A DNA stretch of 6,247 nt, taken from NCBI GenBank assembly GCA_946887065.1, contig CAMPKL010000240.1, positions 1 through 6,247 on the forward strand. Direction: 5' to 3'. The notes beneath the pieces were generated by a model. The model saw only the letters and a program-made list of their open reading frames with translations. It did not search any database and had not been told where the DNA came from. The stretch is from an uncultured Bryobacterales bacterium (GTDB lineage: Bacteria; Acidobacteriota; Terriglobia; Bryobacterales; UBA6623). Both the position numbers and the translations under genes were made by a program. Below are positions 1 through 5,846 of this stretch, one piece after another (position 1 is the stretch's first letter; the number at the start of each line of letters is the position of its first letter).

Positions 1-419
1 GAGCCGGTTTTCACGTTCGGGCCGTCGATGCGCTTGGCGAAGCGCTTCTCGAAGACCGCCTTCATCGGCTTGATCTTTTCCAACTGCGGCTTGACCTGAT
101 CCATCAGCGTCGGTTCGAGAACCGCGGCATTGCTGGCCGACTCGTAGCAGTTGTCCTCGTAGATGTCCCACCCGCCGAAGACCAAGTCATCCAGACCGGT
201 AAGCGGCACAAAGTCCTTGATGGCCGGGTTGTTATTGTCCGTACGTTTGCCGAGACGGATGTGTCCCATCTGAGTGAGCGAGCCGATCGGAGAGCTCTTG
301 CCCTGCTTGATGAGTTCCACGCCGGCGATCAGCGTGGTGGCCACGGCGCCGAGTCCAGGCAACAGTACGCCGAGTTTTCCCTCGGCAGGCGCAATCTTAG
401 GCGTTTCGCGGACGGACAT
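1..419 (-). CDS. ino1: Inositol-3-phosphate synthase, N-terminal part (cut by left window edge)
   Basis: Likely catalyses the NAD-dependent conversion of D-glucose 6-phosphate to 1D-myo-inositol 3-phosphate, the first step towards inositol lipids and inositol-derived solutes, in the cytoplasm. The window holds 139 complete codons from ATG at 419, roughly the first third of a protein usually near 430 residues in bacteria. Seen directly: a Rossmann NAD motif GLGAVAT at residues 22-28 inside the hydrophobic stretch LGVLLPGLGAVATTLIAGV, then IGSLTQMG (45-52), IRLGKRTDNNNP (54-65) and VFGGWDIYEDNCYESAS (80-96). All are characteristic blocks of the bacterial/archaeal myo-inositol-phosphate synthase family as I remember it. 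The start is supported by a strong purine-rich ribosome site ten bases upstream. It lies 73 bases downstream of glpD on the same strand, so co-transcription is possible, though a small GC hairpin lies between them. The family call is firm; the C-terminal catalytic half cannot be assessed. Confidence 0.93.
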   Translation of the reverse strand, partial: MSVRETPKIAPAEGKLGVLLPGLGAVATTLIAGVELIKQGKSSPIGSLTQMGHIRLGKRTDNNNPAIKDFVPLTGLDDLVFGGWDIYEDNCYESASNAAVLEPTLMDQVKPQLEKIKPMKAVFEKRFAKRIDGPNVKTG

Positions 420-429
420 GTAGATGCTT

Positions 430-435
430 CTCCTC
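430..435 (-). promoter_or_regulatory. Ribosome binding site of ino1
   Basis: On the minus strand this reads GAGGAG, a near-ideal Shine-Dalgarno core, with ten bases to the ATG at 419. It fixes the ino1 start. It is also one of the few strong ribosome sites in the window. Confidence 0.8.
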
Positions 436-439
436 GTGG

Positions 440-465
440 AGCTATGGTCTCAATGCTCAGCTATG
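440..465. repeat. Short direct repeat AGCTATG (x2) upstream of ino1
   Basis: AGCTATG occurs at 440-446 and 459-465, a period of 19 bases, in the 73-base gap between glpD and ino1. The second copy also lies in a small inverted repeat CTCA-GCTA-TGAG (456-467). It could be an operator or part of a promoter for ino1, but the units are short and chance is a fair alternative. Confidence 0.35.
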
Positions 466-471
466 AGTCTC

Positions 472-484
472 GCCGGGCTCCGGC
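472..484 (-). terminator. Possible weak hairpin downstream of glpD
   Basis: The inverted repeat GCCGG-GCT-CCGGC gives a five-base-pair all-GC stem with a three-base loop, starting nine bases after the glpD stop codon. No U-tract follows on the minus strand, so it is not a canonical intrinsic terminator. It might attenuate or stabilise the glpD transcript end. In GC-rich DNA such hairpins also occur by chance. Confidence 0.25.
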
Positions 485-492
485 AGGCTAAT

Positions 493-2019
493 TCACAGGC
501 GAATGAGGGTTCGTTCCAGTTCTGACTCGAAATCCGCGACCGCCTTGGCCATCGCCGAAGAGTCCCATTGTAACGGACCCGCAACGGTCTCGGCGACGGC
601 TTTGGGCCAGTCCGAATCGTAGTCGGCCTCGTAGGCCAGTCCGGTGCGGCGGAGCAAGATATCCCCCAAGGTCCGCGCTTTCTCTCGTTGAACGCAGTAC
701 AGGACTTCGGCGACCGTTGCCGGCGTTCCTGGCGCGGCGGGCTTCATCATCGAATCCGGGTCCTGTTCCATCATCAGATCGATCTCGCGGGCCCTGCCGC
801 CGTAAAGTTCCGCGAGCCTGTCGTCGGCGGTGTAGCTGCGGCCCGGCGCCACCGCCAACGGCCCCGGGTCGGGGACGCCTAGCTTGGCGACGGCCGCCCG
901 CATGGTCTCCGCGGCGAACGAGCGGGCGGTAGTCAGCTTGCCGCCGACCATGGAGAGCAATCCGGCAATCCCTTCCTCCGCTTCGTGGTCGTAGACCCAG
1001 TGACCCCGCGAGGCTTTGTTCATGTTGCCGGAGATTGCGCGCACTAGCGGGCGCGAGCCGGCGTAGGCGTAACACAGATCCTCCCGCTTCAGGCTGGCGT
1101 GCGGAAACAGATGGTCGAACTCGCTCAGCAAATAGTCCATCTCCGGTTCGGTGGGCATAACGCGATCCGGGTCGCCGTCGTAGGGCGTCTCGGTCGTGCC
1201 GATGAGATACAGCCGCCGCCAGGGAACGATGAAGAAGGGCCGCTGATCGGAGCGGGCCTCGTGATACACCGCGTTTTGAGGCGCGCCCGGGAAGGGCCGC
1301 GCGATGATGTGCGCGCCGTTGAGCCGCGTCAACACGGGGCGCGAGTTGTTTTCCGGCGACAGCAGCGTGCGCACCTCGTCGACCCAGGCCCCTGCCGCGT
1401 TGACCACCAATTTGCCGCGGAACTCCTCCTCGCCGCACTTGACGCCCACGACGCGCGAGCCTTCGCGAAGGAAGTCAGTGACCAGTGTATGGTTGCGGAT
1501 CGTGCCGCCGGCCGTCTCCGCGCGCAGAGCCATCTCCACGCAGAGTTTCTCCGGGTAAGTAGCCTGGCAATCGAAATAGCGGAAGGACGCCTTGAGATTC
1601 GTCCGATCCAGTCCCGGTTCCAGATGCTCGACCTCGTCGGGCGAGATGCGTTGACAAGTCCCTAGTTCGGCGTCCCTCGCGAGCATCCCGTAGAGCTTGA
1701 GCCCGGTATGGACGTACCAGGCCGGCCTTGAATCCTCCTTGTAGACGGGAATGACGAACGGCTGCGGATCGACGATTCCGGGAAACTCATCCAACCAGGC
1801 GCGGCGGTCATGAAGGGATTCCTTGACCACGCCGAATTGGAAATTCTCGAGGTAGCGCAGACCCCCGTGAATCAGGCGGGTGGAGCGCGACGTAACGCCG
1901 GCGCCGAAATCGTCCTTTTCCAATAGGGCGACCCGGAAGCCCTGTTCGGCCGCGTGCCGGGCGAGCGAACAGCCGTTAATGCCGCCGCCGATGATGATAA
2001 TGTCGTAGAGGTCACTCAC
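493..2019 (-). CDS. glpD: Aerobic-type glycerol-3-phosphate dehydrogenase (FAD-dependent)
   Basis: Oxidises sn-glycerol 3-phosphate to dihydroxyacetone phosphate and passes electrons to the quinone pool at the inner membrane. It links glycerol and phospholipid turnover to glycolysis. The protein is 508 residues from the chosen GTG, close to the E. coli GlpD length of about 501. Seen: an N-terminal FAD Rossmann motif GGGING (11-16) with the acidic end of beta-2 in LLEKDDF, the family signature SRSTRLIHGGLRYLE just after it, a VNAAGAWVDEV block, and a later GTTETPYDGD block followed by the C-terminal alpha-helical domain. The start is placed at GTG 2019 because the family normally begins only a few residues before the beta-1 strand (here SDLYDIIIIGGG). 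An upstream in-frame ATG at 2076 would add 19 atypical residues and run across the start region of the divergent gene. No strong ribosome site is visible before the GTG. It reads towards ino1. The family call is very secure; GlpD versus GlpA is favoured by single-chain length and the lack of glpB/glpC neighbours. Confidence 0.95.
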   Translation of the reverse strand: MSDLYDIIIIGGGINGCSLARHAAEQGFRVALLEKDDFGAGVTSRSTRLIHGGLRYLENFQFGVVKESLHDRRAWLDEFPGIVDPQPFVIPVYKEDSRPAWYVHTGLKLYGMLARDAELGTCQRISPDEVEHLEPGLDRTNLKASFRYFDCQATYPEKLCVEMALRAETAGGTIRNHTLVTDFLREGSRVVGVKCGEEEFRGKLVVNAAGAWVDEVRTLLSPENNSRPVLTRLNGAHIIARPFPGAPQNAVYHEARSDQRPFFIVPWRRLYLIGTTETPYDGDPDRVMPTEPEMDYLLSEFDHLFPHASLKREDLCYAYAGSRPLVRAISGNMNKASRGHWVYDHEAEEGIAGLLSMVGGKLTTARSFAAETMRAAVAKLGVPDPGPLAVAPGRSYTADDRLAELYGGRAREIDLMMEQDPDSMMKPAAPGTPATVAEVLYCVQREKARTLGDILLRRTGLAYEADYDSDWPKAVAETVAGPLQWDSSAMAKAVADFESELERTLIRL

Positions 2020-2029
2020 AGGTCGCAAC

Positions 2030-3601
2030 TTGGCGGTCCATACCCAGACGTTCCAGCTTACCCGCGCGGGCGCCATGTTCGCATGGCTGTTAGCGTTCGC
2101 GGTACTGTGTCCCGCTTTATCGGCCCAGGCGCCGCGGCTGACGGTCTGGATCGTAGCCGATCAGTTTCGCGCGGACTATCTGCAACGTTATGAGCTGGAT
2201 TTCGGCCCAGACGGTTTCCGCCGGATGCAATCCGAGGGCGCCGCATTTCGCCGGATGCGCTTCGATTACACGGTGACGTTCACCTCTTCCGGGGCGGCGA
2301 CTCTGGCGACAGGGGCCTATCCCGAGACGCATGGGATCATCGCGAATTCGTGGTACGACAGGCGTGCCGGCGAAGTCGTGGACGCCATCGACGGACGCCA
2401 ACTCCCGATGCCCGCCTCGCTGAACGGCTCCAGCCTGGCCGATGAACTCAATCTGGCCTCTGCCGGTCAGTCTCGAATCGTCTCGATTGCCGACGATCCC
2501 CGCTTAGCGGTTTTGCTCGCTGGCCATCGGCCCTCGGCTTGCCTTTGGCGCGGCGGCCAAGGCGAGATTCGAACGTCGTCCTACTACGCCTCCTTACCGC
2601 AATGGGCGTCGGACTACGACGCCCAGCATCCGGTCGACGCCGGCGCCCGTCGCGAATGGCGGGCCCTCGGCGCCGCTGACGATGCGCCGCCCCTGAGGGT
2701 CCTCGAAGGCGAACAGTATGTACGCCAGTACTTAGCTTCCCCGTTTGCCGCGGAGGATGTGTTCGGCCTCGCCCGCACGGCGATTGAGGGTGAGCAACTG
2801 GGCCAGGACGATGTACCCGACCTGCTGATTTTGGGCCTGGGCGCGCCCGGCCTGCTCAGCCTCGAAACGGGCGCCTACTCGCCGCTCATGCGCGATCTCG
2901 TGATGAAGATCGACAGCGATATCGCAGCGCTCTTCGCCTGGCTCGACGAACGCTATCTGCTAGACGATACGGCGGTCGTCTTTACGGCGACTCACGGCGT
3001 GCCGCCGCAGAGTATCGACGTGGCCCGTGCCAATCTGCCGGGCGGCTCCGTTGACGGAGAAAGCCTGGCGCGAGGCATCAACGAGGCTTTGAGCGATTTC
3101 CCTGGCGTTGCCGTCGAGAAATACGTTTACCCGTTTCTCTACTTCAACTCCGCATTCAGCGCGTTGTCGACGGATCAACGCGTGAGCATTGTCCGAACCG
3201 CCGGCGCGGCGGCGTTAGAGTTCCCTGGAGTACAAGCATTTTTTTCTCCAGAGGCCTCTTCAGCGGTTCTACAGTCTTTCCGAACGTTGGAGCGCGGCTT
3301 TTACGCCGGGCGTTCCGGCGATATGATGCTCGCCTACGCACCCTTCTACGTCGAGCATTACGGCGACGGCCGCGGCACGAGCTCCGGGTCGGGACACTCC
3401 TACGACACGGATGTGCCGCTGCTGCTGTTTGGAAATTGGTTTCAGACGGGCGACCACGACCAAATCGTCGACGCTACGTCGTTGGCGCCGACCTTGGCGC
3501 GACTGCTCGGCACGGCGATGCCCAGCGGAGCGTCTCAGCGGGTGCTGACCGAGGCGCTGGCTGCGCCGAAGCCGATTCCCGCCGAACCTCCGGCGCCCTA
3601 G
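2030..3601 (+). CDS. Exported PafA-like alkaline phosphatase family protein, probably with a degenerate active site
   Basis: Member of the alkaline phosphatase superfamily, PafA/type I phosphodiesterase branch, 523 residues from TTG. A hydrophobic segment at about 16-31 ending in ALSAQA looks like a signal peptide cleaved near 32-34, so the mature protein is probably periplasmic. Family landmarks: WIVADQFRADYL (40-51; metal ligand D44), TSSG (85-88; T85 at the nucleophile position), HGIIANSWYD (101-110; N106), TSSYY (182-186), KIDSDIAALFAWLDE (293-307), YDTDVPLLLFG (458-468). Against the remembered consensus, D of the DxxxH ligand motif is G274, its H is L278, D of the TADHG motif is T321 (H322 is kept), the C-terminal ligand H is S452, and the KDR lysine is D156. 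Catalysis by the usual two-zinc mechanism is therefore doubtful. TTG 2030 is the first possible start after an in-frame stop, has AGG seven bases upstream, and gives an n-region containing R12; ATG 2075 is the alternative. pyrD follows after seven bases. Its biological role is unknown. Confidence 0.82.
   Translation: MAVHTQTFQLTRAGAMFAWLLAFAVLCPALSAQAPRLTVWIVADQFRADYLQRYELDFGPDGFRRMQSEGAAFRRMRFDYTVTFTSSGAATLATGAYPETHGIIANSWYDRRAGEVVDAIDGRQLPMPASLNGSSLADELNLASAGQSRIVSIADDPRLAVLLAGHRPSACLWRGGQGEIRTSSYYASLPQWASDYDAQHPVDAGARREWRALGAADDAPPLRVLEGEQYVRQYLASPFAAEDVFGLARTAIEGEQLGQDDVPDLLILGLGAPGLLSLETGAYSPLMRDLVMKIDSDIAALFAWLDERYLLDDTAVVFTATHGVPPQSIDVARANLPGGSVDGESLARGINEALSDFPGVAVEKYVYPFLYFNSAFSALSTDQRVSIVRTAGAAALEFPGVQAFFSPEASSAVLQSFRTLERGFYAGRSGDMMLAYAPFYVEHYGDGRGTSSGSGHSYDTDVPLLLFGNWFQTGDHDQIVDATSLAPTLARLLGTAMPSGASQRVLTEALAAPKPIPAEPPAP
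2061..2070. repeat. Perfect 10-bp palindrome near the divergent starts
   Basis: CCCGCGCGGG is a perfect self-complementary decamer. It lies 41 bases upstream of the glpD GTG and four bases before the alternative ATG (2075) of the PafA-like gene. It could be a protein-binding site for the divergent pair. If the TTG start is used, it is simply coding sequence (Thr-Arg-Ala-Gly), and GC bias makes such runs common. Confidence 0.3.
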
Positions 3602-3608
3602 CAAGCAA

Positions 3609-4526
3609 GTGCCGGACCTCACGACACAATTCTGCGGACTCACTCTAAAGAACCCCGTTCTCGCATCGAGCGGGACGTTCGGCTACGGTCTCGAACTGGA
3701 CTCGATACTGGACTTGAACGCCCTAGGCGGGTTCGTAGTGAAAGGCCTATCCCGCGAACCGATTGCCGGCAACAAGGCGCCCCGCGTGACGGAAACCTCC
3801 TCGGGAATGCTCAATTCGATTGGGCTGCAGAACGTCGGAGTACGGGCATTCGTCAGCGAGAAGCTGCCGAAGCTGGCCAAGCTCGACACGGCCGTTTTCG
3901 CGAATGTGTTCGGCTACGCGCCTGAGGATTACGTGGAAGTGCTGCGCGTGCTGGAAGATGCCGCGGGGTTGGCGGGCTATGAGCTGAATGTTTCCTGCCC
4001 CAATACAAAGCACGGCGGCATGCAGTTCGGGGCCGATCCGCAATTACTGGGCGAGGTGGTGGGGATGGCCAGGCGCGCTGTCTCGAAGCGCCCTTTGATC
4101 GTCAAGCTCTCGCCCAACGTGACCGACATCGCGCAGATGGCCAAAGCCGCGGAAGAAGCGGGGGCGGATGCGATTTCGCTGATAAACACCGTACAAGCGA
4201 TGGCTGTGGATGCGAAAACCCGCAAGCCGAAGATCGGCGCGGGAATGGGCGGCCTATCCGGGCCGGCGGTCAAACCCATTGCGCTGCGCATGGTCTATCA
4301 AGTAGCCAGGGCCGTCAAAATCCCCGTCATCGGGATGGGCGGCGTCGCGACCGGGGAAGACGTTGTCGAGTTCTTGCTGTGCGGCGCGACCGCAGTGCAG
4401 GTCGGCACGGCGTCGTTCTGGGATCCGAAGAGCCCGCAACGCATCGCCGGCGAGCTAAATCGTTTTCTCGATGGGCAAGGCGTGAAAGCGGCTGCTGACC
4501 TCGTCGGACGCCTAGAGATGCCCTAG
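3609..4526 (+). CDS. pyrD: Dihydroorotate dehydrogenase, class 1B catalytic subunit
   Basis: Oxidises dihydroorotate to orotate, the fourth step of de novo pyrimidine synthesis, in the cytoplasm using FMN. The class 1B assignment rests on the catalytic cysteine C130 in ELNVSCPNTKHGG, at the same residue number as in the Lactococcus type B enzyme (classes 1B and 1A use Cys, class 2 uses Ser), and on the overall PyrDB-like sequence. Other landmarks are ASSGTFGYG (19-27), K45 in VVKG, MLNSIGLQN (67-75), K166 in IVKLSPN, the INT motif (192-194), IGMGGVATGEDVVEF (241-255) and AVQVGTA (262-268). The length of 305 is typical. The GTG start is seven bases after the stop of the PafA-like gene, without a clear Shine-Dalgarno, which suggests translational coupling. 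Class 1B enzymes normally work with PyrK (FAD/2Fe-2S, NAD-linked), usually encoded next door. No pyrK lies in this window, so it must be elsewhere or be replaced by another electron acceptor. The 3' end overlaps the convergent ligase gene. Confidence 0.95.
   Translation: MPDLTTQFCGLTLKNPVLASSGTFGYGLELDSILDLNALGGFVVKGLSREPIAGNKAPRVTETSSGMLNSIGLQNVGVRAFVSEKLPKLAKLDTAVFANVFGYAPEDYVEVLRVLEDAAGLAGYELNVSCPNTKHGGMQFGADPQLLGEVVGMARRAVSKRPLIVKLSPNVTDIAQMAKAAEEAGADAISLINTVQAMAVDAKTRKPKIGAGMGGLSGPAVKPIALRMVYQVARAVKIPVIGMGGVATGEDVVEFLLCGATAVQVGTASFWDPKSPQRIAGELNRFLDGQGVKAAADLVGRLEMP
4512..4526. other. 15-base tail-to-tail overlap of pyrD and the ligase gene
   Basis: The pyrD stop (TAG, 4524-4526) lies inside the ligase coding sequence, and the ligase stop (TAG read on the minus strand, 4512-4514) lies inside pyrD. 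Each stop forms part of a CTAG tetramer, at 4512-4515 and 4523-4526. No room is left for an intergenic terminator, so each transcript must extend antisense into the neighbouring gene. Confidence 0.85.
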
Positions 4527-5795
4527 CGACCTCTCCCGACAGAAGGAGCGGAACTTGCCGTTGGGCTCGGCGGTCAGGTTCTGAGCGAGCCGCACGTCCA
4601 GGTCGATCGGGTGGCCCGCTGCTTCTTGGGCGGAACGGCGTATCTGCTCGATCCGTTGTTCGGGGAAGTCCGCTATCGGCTCGATCAGTATCGTAATGCG
4701 TCCAGATGAGTGCTGCGTGACGCGGAACGTGCGGATCAACCCCCTGCCGATGTTCTGCAACGGCAGGACGATCGCCAACGGATGATATGTGGATCCGTCA
4801 GGATTCTCGAACAGATCCGAAGTACGGCCGATGATCCGCGCTAGCGTACGTCCCGAAGCGCCGCACTCGCACGGGCCGCCGGACACGAGTAAATCGCCAA
4901 GGCGGTAACGAACGATCGGCATCGAAAAGGAATGAAGCGCGGTGATAACCGCCTCCCCCTGCTCACCCGCCTCAGCCAGGTTGCCGTCTTCGCGGATCAC
5001 TTCTAGGAAGACCGATTCTTCGGCGACGTGGCGTGCGCCGAGGCGGCACGACAATGCGATCAGATTGCATTCGTGCGCGCCGTAGACCTCGTGCAGAGGT
5101 TTTCCGAGTCCAATCTCGATGCGTTCTCTCAGCGGCCCGGTCAGCTGATCGCCGCCGGATACTGCGAAACGTAAGTTGGGCAGCTTACCGCCGATTCGTT
5201 CAGCGGCGTCGGCCAGGCTGCACGGATATCCCTGCAGGACGTGCGGATTGCTGCGAACGATCCGGGCCGCCAGTTCTTCGGCAGGCAAGCGGCAGTCGAT
5301 GGTCTGCTGTCTCAGGAATCCCAGTCGAGCGTAGAAACCAGGGTCCCATTTCCTTCTAGCGACGCGCACCGATGTGCGCCGGTCGGTCAGCCGAAGACCG
5401 TGCATGCTCATCAGGCGTCGCACACGGATCGCTTGCAGCAGTTTATCTTCGAGAGCCGTCCGCCGAATTTCGATCGGTTGTCCGCTGCTGCCGCCGGTGC
5501 GGTGCAGTTGCAGTCGTGAACCCGATACCTCGTCGCTGATGAATTTCGGCCCGGCGTCTTGTAATTGCGCTTTTGTGACGACCGGCAGCCGGCGAAAATC
5601 TTCAATCGTACGAATGTCGCCGGGTTCAATTCCGGCCGCCTTCCACAAGGCGCGATAGAACGGCGTCCGCGCATAACTGTGGTGAACCAAGGCCGTAAGC
5701 CTCTCGCCGTGAAACGCCCTGACCTGCTCGCCGTCCCATGAGTGGCCTCTGGCCAGGGCGGCGACGCTTTGCCCAAGTTGCAGCTGCGTATTCAC
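4512..5795 (-). CDS. PaaK/CapK-type phenylacetate--CoA ligase family protein
   Basis: Adenylate-forming enzyme of the PaaK/CapK/coenzyme F390 synthetase-like family (COG1541 type), 427 residues and apparently cytoplasmic. Such enzymes activate a carboxylate with ATP as an acyl-adenylate, usually for transfer to CoA. Motifs in order: HHSYARTPFYRALW (38-51), a typical N-terminal family block; the nucleotide-binding loop RTGGSSGQPI (99-108); YGAHE (238-242), equivalent to YGxTE; YRLGD (297-301), equivalent to YRTGD; CECG (309-312), a likely metal-binding cysteine pair; RIIGRTSDLF (320-329); and PNGKFR with the probable catalytic lysine K414. The active site therefore looks intact. The GTG start has AGGA seven bases upstream. 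No phenylacetate-pathway genes or glycosyltransferases are adjacent, so the substrate cannot be assigned. Family members without paa genes are often found in exopolysaccharide clusters, and true PaaK activity should not be assumed. It is divergent from the monooxygenase gene and convergent with pyrD. Confidence 0.88.
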   Translation of the reverse strand: MNTQLQLGQSVAALARGHSWDGEQVRAFHGERLTALVHHSYARTPFYRALWKAAGIEPGDIRTIEDFRRLPVVTKAQLQDAGPKFISDEVSGSRLQLHRTGGSSGQPIEIRRTALEDKLLQAIRVRRLMSMHGLRLTDRRTSVRVARRKWDPGFYARLGFLRQQTIDCRLPAEELAARIVRSNPHVLQGYPCSLADAAERIGGKLPNLRFAVSGGDQLTGPLRERIEIGLGKPLHEVYGAHECNLIALSCRLGARHVAEESVFLEVIREDGNLAEAGEQGEAVITALHSFSMPIVRYRLGDLLVSGGPCECGASGRTLARIIGRTSDLFENPDGSTYHPLAIVLPLQNIGRGLIRTFRVTQHSSGRITILIEPIADFPEQRIEQIRRSAQEAAGHPIDLDVRLAQNLTAEPNGKFRSFCRERSLGHL

Positions 5796-5802
5796 GAGCG
5801 AT

Positions 5803-5806
5803 TCCT
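5803..5806 (-). promoter_or_regulatory. Ribosome binding site of the ligase gene
   Basis: It reads AGGA on the minus strand, with seven bases to the GTG start at 5795. This supports GTG as the true start. Confidence 0.6.
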
Positions 5807-5808
5807 AT

Positions 5809-5844
5809 CCTAGAATGACGCCAGGCCCAGCGCCTATAATGACG
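5809..5844 (+). repeat. Direct repeat CCTAKAATGACG (x2, 24-base period) in the divergent intergenic region
   Basis: CCTAGAATGACG (5809-5820) and CCTATAATGACG (5833-5844) match at 11 of 12 positions. They fill much of the 51-base gap between the divergent ligase and monooxygenase genes. Each copy contains a -10-like hexamer (TAGAAT, TATAAT). They may be tandem promoters or a duplicated promoter element. Confidence 0.6.
5835..5840 (+). promoter_or_regulatory. Perfect -10 box (TATAAT) for the monooxygenase operon
   Basis: This is a consensus TATAAT in GC-rich DNA, in a true intergenic region and in the right orientation. No good -35 is visible at 16-18 bases upstream; a partial match, ATGACG (5815-5820), is only 14 bases away. 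Transcription would start about 6-8 bases downstream, at or next to the TTG start codon at 5847, implying a leaderless or nearly leaderless mRNA. Confidence 0.55.
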
Positions 5845-5846
5845 GG

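Noticed and set aside
261..491. Short plus-strand open frame opposite the ino1 start
   Set aside because: It overlaps the conserved NAD-binding region of ino1 on the other strand and shows no domain or ribosome site.
488..1438. Open frame of 316 codons on the minus strand within glpD
   Set aside because: It lies in another frame of the secure glpD gene and its product is Arg/Gly-rich low-complexity sequence typical of GC-rich shadow frames, with no recognisable domain.
1099..1665. Open frame of 188 codons on the plus strand opposite glpD
   Set aside because: It is antisense to the conserved core of glpD, with composition typical of a complementary frame and no family motifs.
1996..2001. GATAAT as a -10 box for the PafA-like gene
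   Set aside because: It encodes the conserved isoleucine strand of the glpD FAD motif on the other strand, so the AT-rich run is explained by coding, and it differs from the consensus.
3239..3245. Run of seven T in the PafA-like gene as a frameshift or slippage site
   Set aside because: The frame is intact across it (Ala-Phe-Phe-Ser) and the family alignment continues in the same frame on both sides.
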